NCBI GenBank assembly: GCA_934234275.1
Contig: CAKQHU010000107.1
Coordinates: 1-5,013, forward strand
Reading direction: 5' to 3'
Origin: an uncultured Phascolarctobacterium sp.
GTDB taxonomy: Bacteria; Bacillota; Negativicutes; Acidaminococcales; Acidaminococcaceae
Length of the DNA stretch: 5,013 nt
This document shows positions 4,758 to 5,013 of the stretch, in pieces (positions within the stretch are counted from its first letter, which is position 1; every line of letters starts with the position of its first letter). Below the pieces are notes generated by a model. The model was given only the letters and a program-made list of their open reading frames with translations, was not told the DNA's origin and did no database searches. The position numbers and the translations under genes were made by a program.

Positions 4758-5013
4758 GATAAAAATTTAAGGACTTCCCAAAAAATTTTTGGGAAGTCTT
4801 TTGTTTTGCCAGGAAATCACCGGACACCTGTTCCAGTTCTGGCTGTTTCCAACGATTGGAGTGCAGGGCTTCTCTCAGAGGTATTAAACCAAAACGGTTC
4901 CATTTACCGTCCGAATCATGCTCAAAGGCTGAAAGTATGGTTCCCAAAGGGCGTGTAACATCACAAAGCACCTCTGTATCGTCATATCCCTGTAAACGAA
5001 ACCGGATTTGCAG
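4720..5013 (-). CDS. 3' part of an unrecognised gene running off the right edge
   Basis: The minus-strand frame is open from the window edge for 97 codons and then meets TGA at 4722-4720. The visible start is not a real one: a GTG at 4971 lies in frame, but the frame continues beyond 5013. The encoded part is hydrophilic and protein-like, with segments such as DVTRPLGTILSAFEHDSDG, KWNRFGLIPLREALHSNRW and KQPELEQVSGDFLAKQK. I do not recognise a family. Two things are odd. The last 38 bp overlap the end of the convergent UxaE-like gene. The terminator hairpin lies inside the frame, where it encodes about KTSQKFFGKSL, so the conserved protein may end near 4805 and the tail may be read-through after loss of a stop. 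The remaining window offers no competing + strand frame. Reality as a gene is likely but not sure. Confidence 0.5.
   Translation of the reverse strand: MQIRFRLQGYDDTEVLCDVTRPLGTILSAFEHDSDGKWNRFGLIPLREALHSNRWKQPELEQVSGDFLAKQKTSQKFFGKSLNFYLRYSLILQLHSL
4769..4807 (+). terminator. Rho-independent terminator of the UxaE-like gene
   Basis: GACTTCCC (4772-4779) pairs with GGGAAGTC (4791-4798). The A6/T5 run between them can continue the stem, and AAG/TTT pairing (with one G-U) extends it outward to 4769-4801. TTTTGTTTT (4799-4807) follows. It begins 11 bp after the stop. On the minus strand it is followed by TTAAATTTTT, so it may also work leftward. Confidence 0.9.

Overview
The window looks like chromosomal DNA of a low-to-mid GC Bacillota, possibly a Negativicutes such as an Acidaminococcaceae member. 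That guess rests on strong AGGAGG-type ribosome sites, U-tract terminators and the flavour of the proteins. No marker gene proves it.

Layout. (1) Bases 2-880 (+) hold a nearly complete RarD-type EamA permease whose first few residues lie left of the window. It ends at a hairpin terminator shared with the converging next operon. (2) Bases 932-1572 (-) hold an AT-rich two-gene type II toxin-antitoxin operon in HigBA order: a Gp49/RelE-like toxin first, then an XRE antitoxin, overlapping by 4 bp. Its promoter sits inside a perfect 14-bp inverted repeat (1608-1637), the evident autoregulatory operator. A left-facing terminator-like hairpin (1663-1694) lies just behind it. (3) Bases 1877-2905 (+) hold a YeiH-family membrane protein (putative sulfate exporter family) with a strong extended -10 promoter. 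(4) Bases 2906-3398 are about 490 bp without a gene but dense in signals. They carry a terminator, two short direct repeats, and a cluster of 7 good DnaA boxes plus 3 weak ones in about 150 bp (3060-3207), followed by AT-rich DNA. Two TTGTAWACAA palindromes resemble GntR/FadR-type operators. (5) Bases 3399-4757 (+) hold a 452-aa protein that I read as a divergent member of the UxaE (tagaturonate epimerase) family in which blocks I remember as conserved are changed. (6) After a strong terminator, 4720-5013 (-) appears to be the 3' end of an unrecognised gene running off the right edge.

The genes do not form one pathway. Each transcription unit has its own promoter or terminator signals. The two points most worth a second look are the oriC-like DnaA-box cluster, which lies between genes unrelated to replication, and the UxaE-like protein downstream of it. 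Statements about family consensus are from memory, and no search was run.
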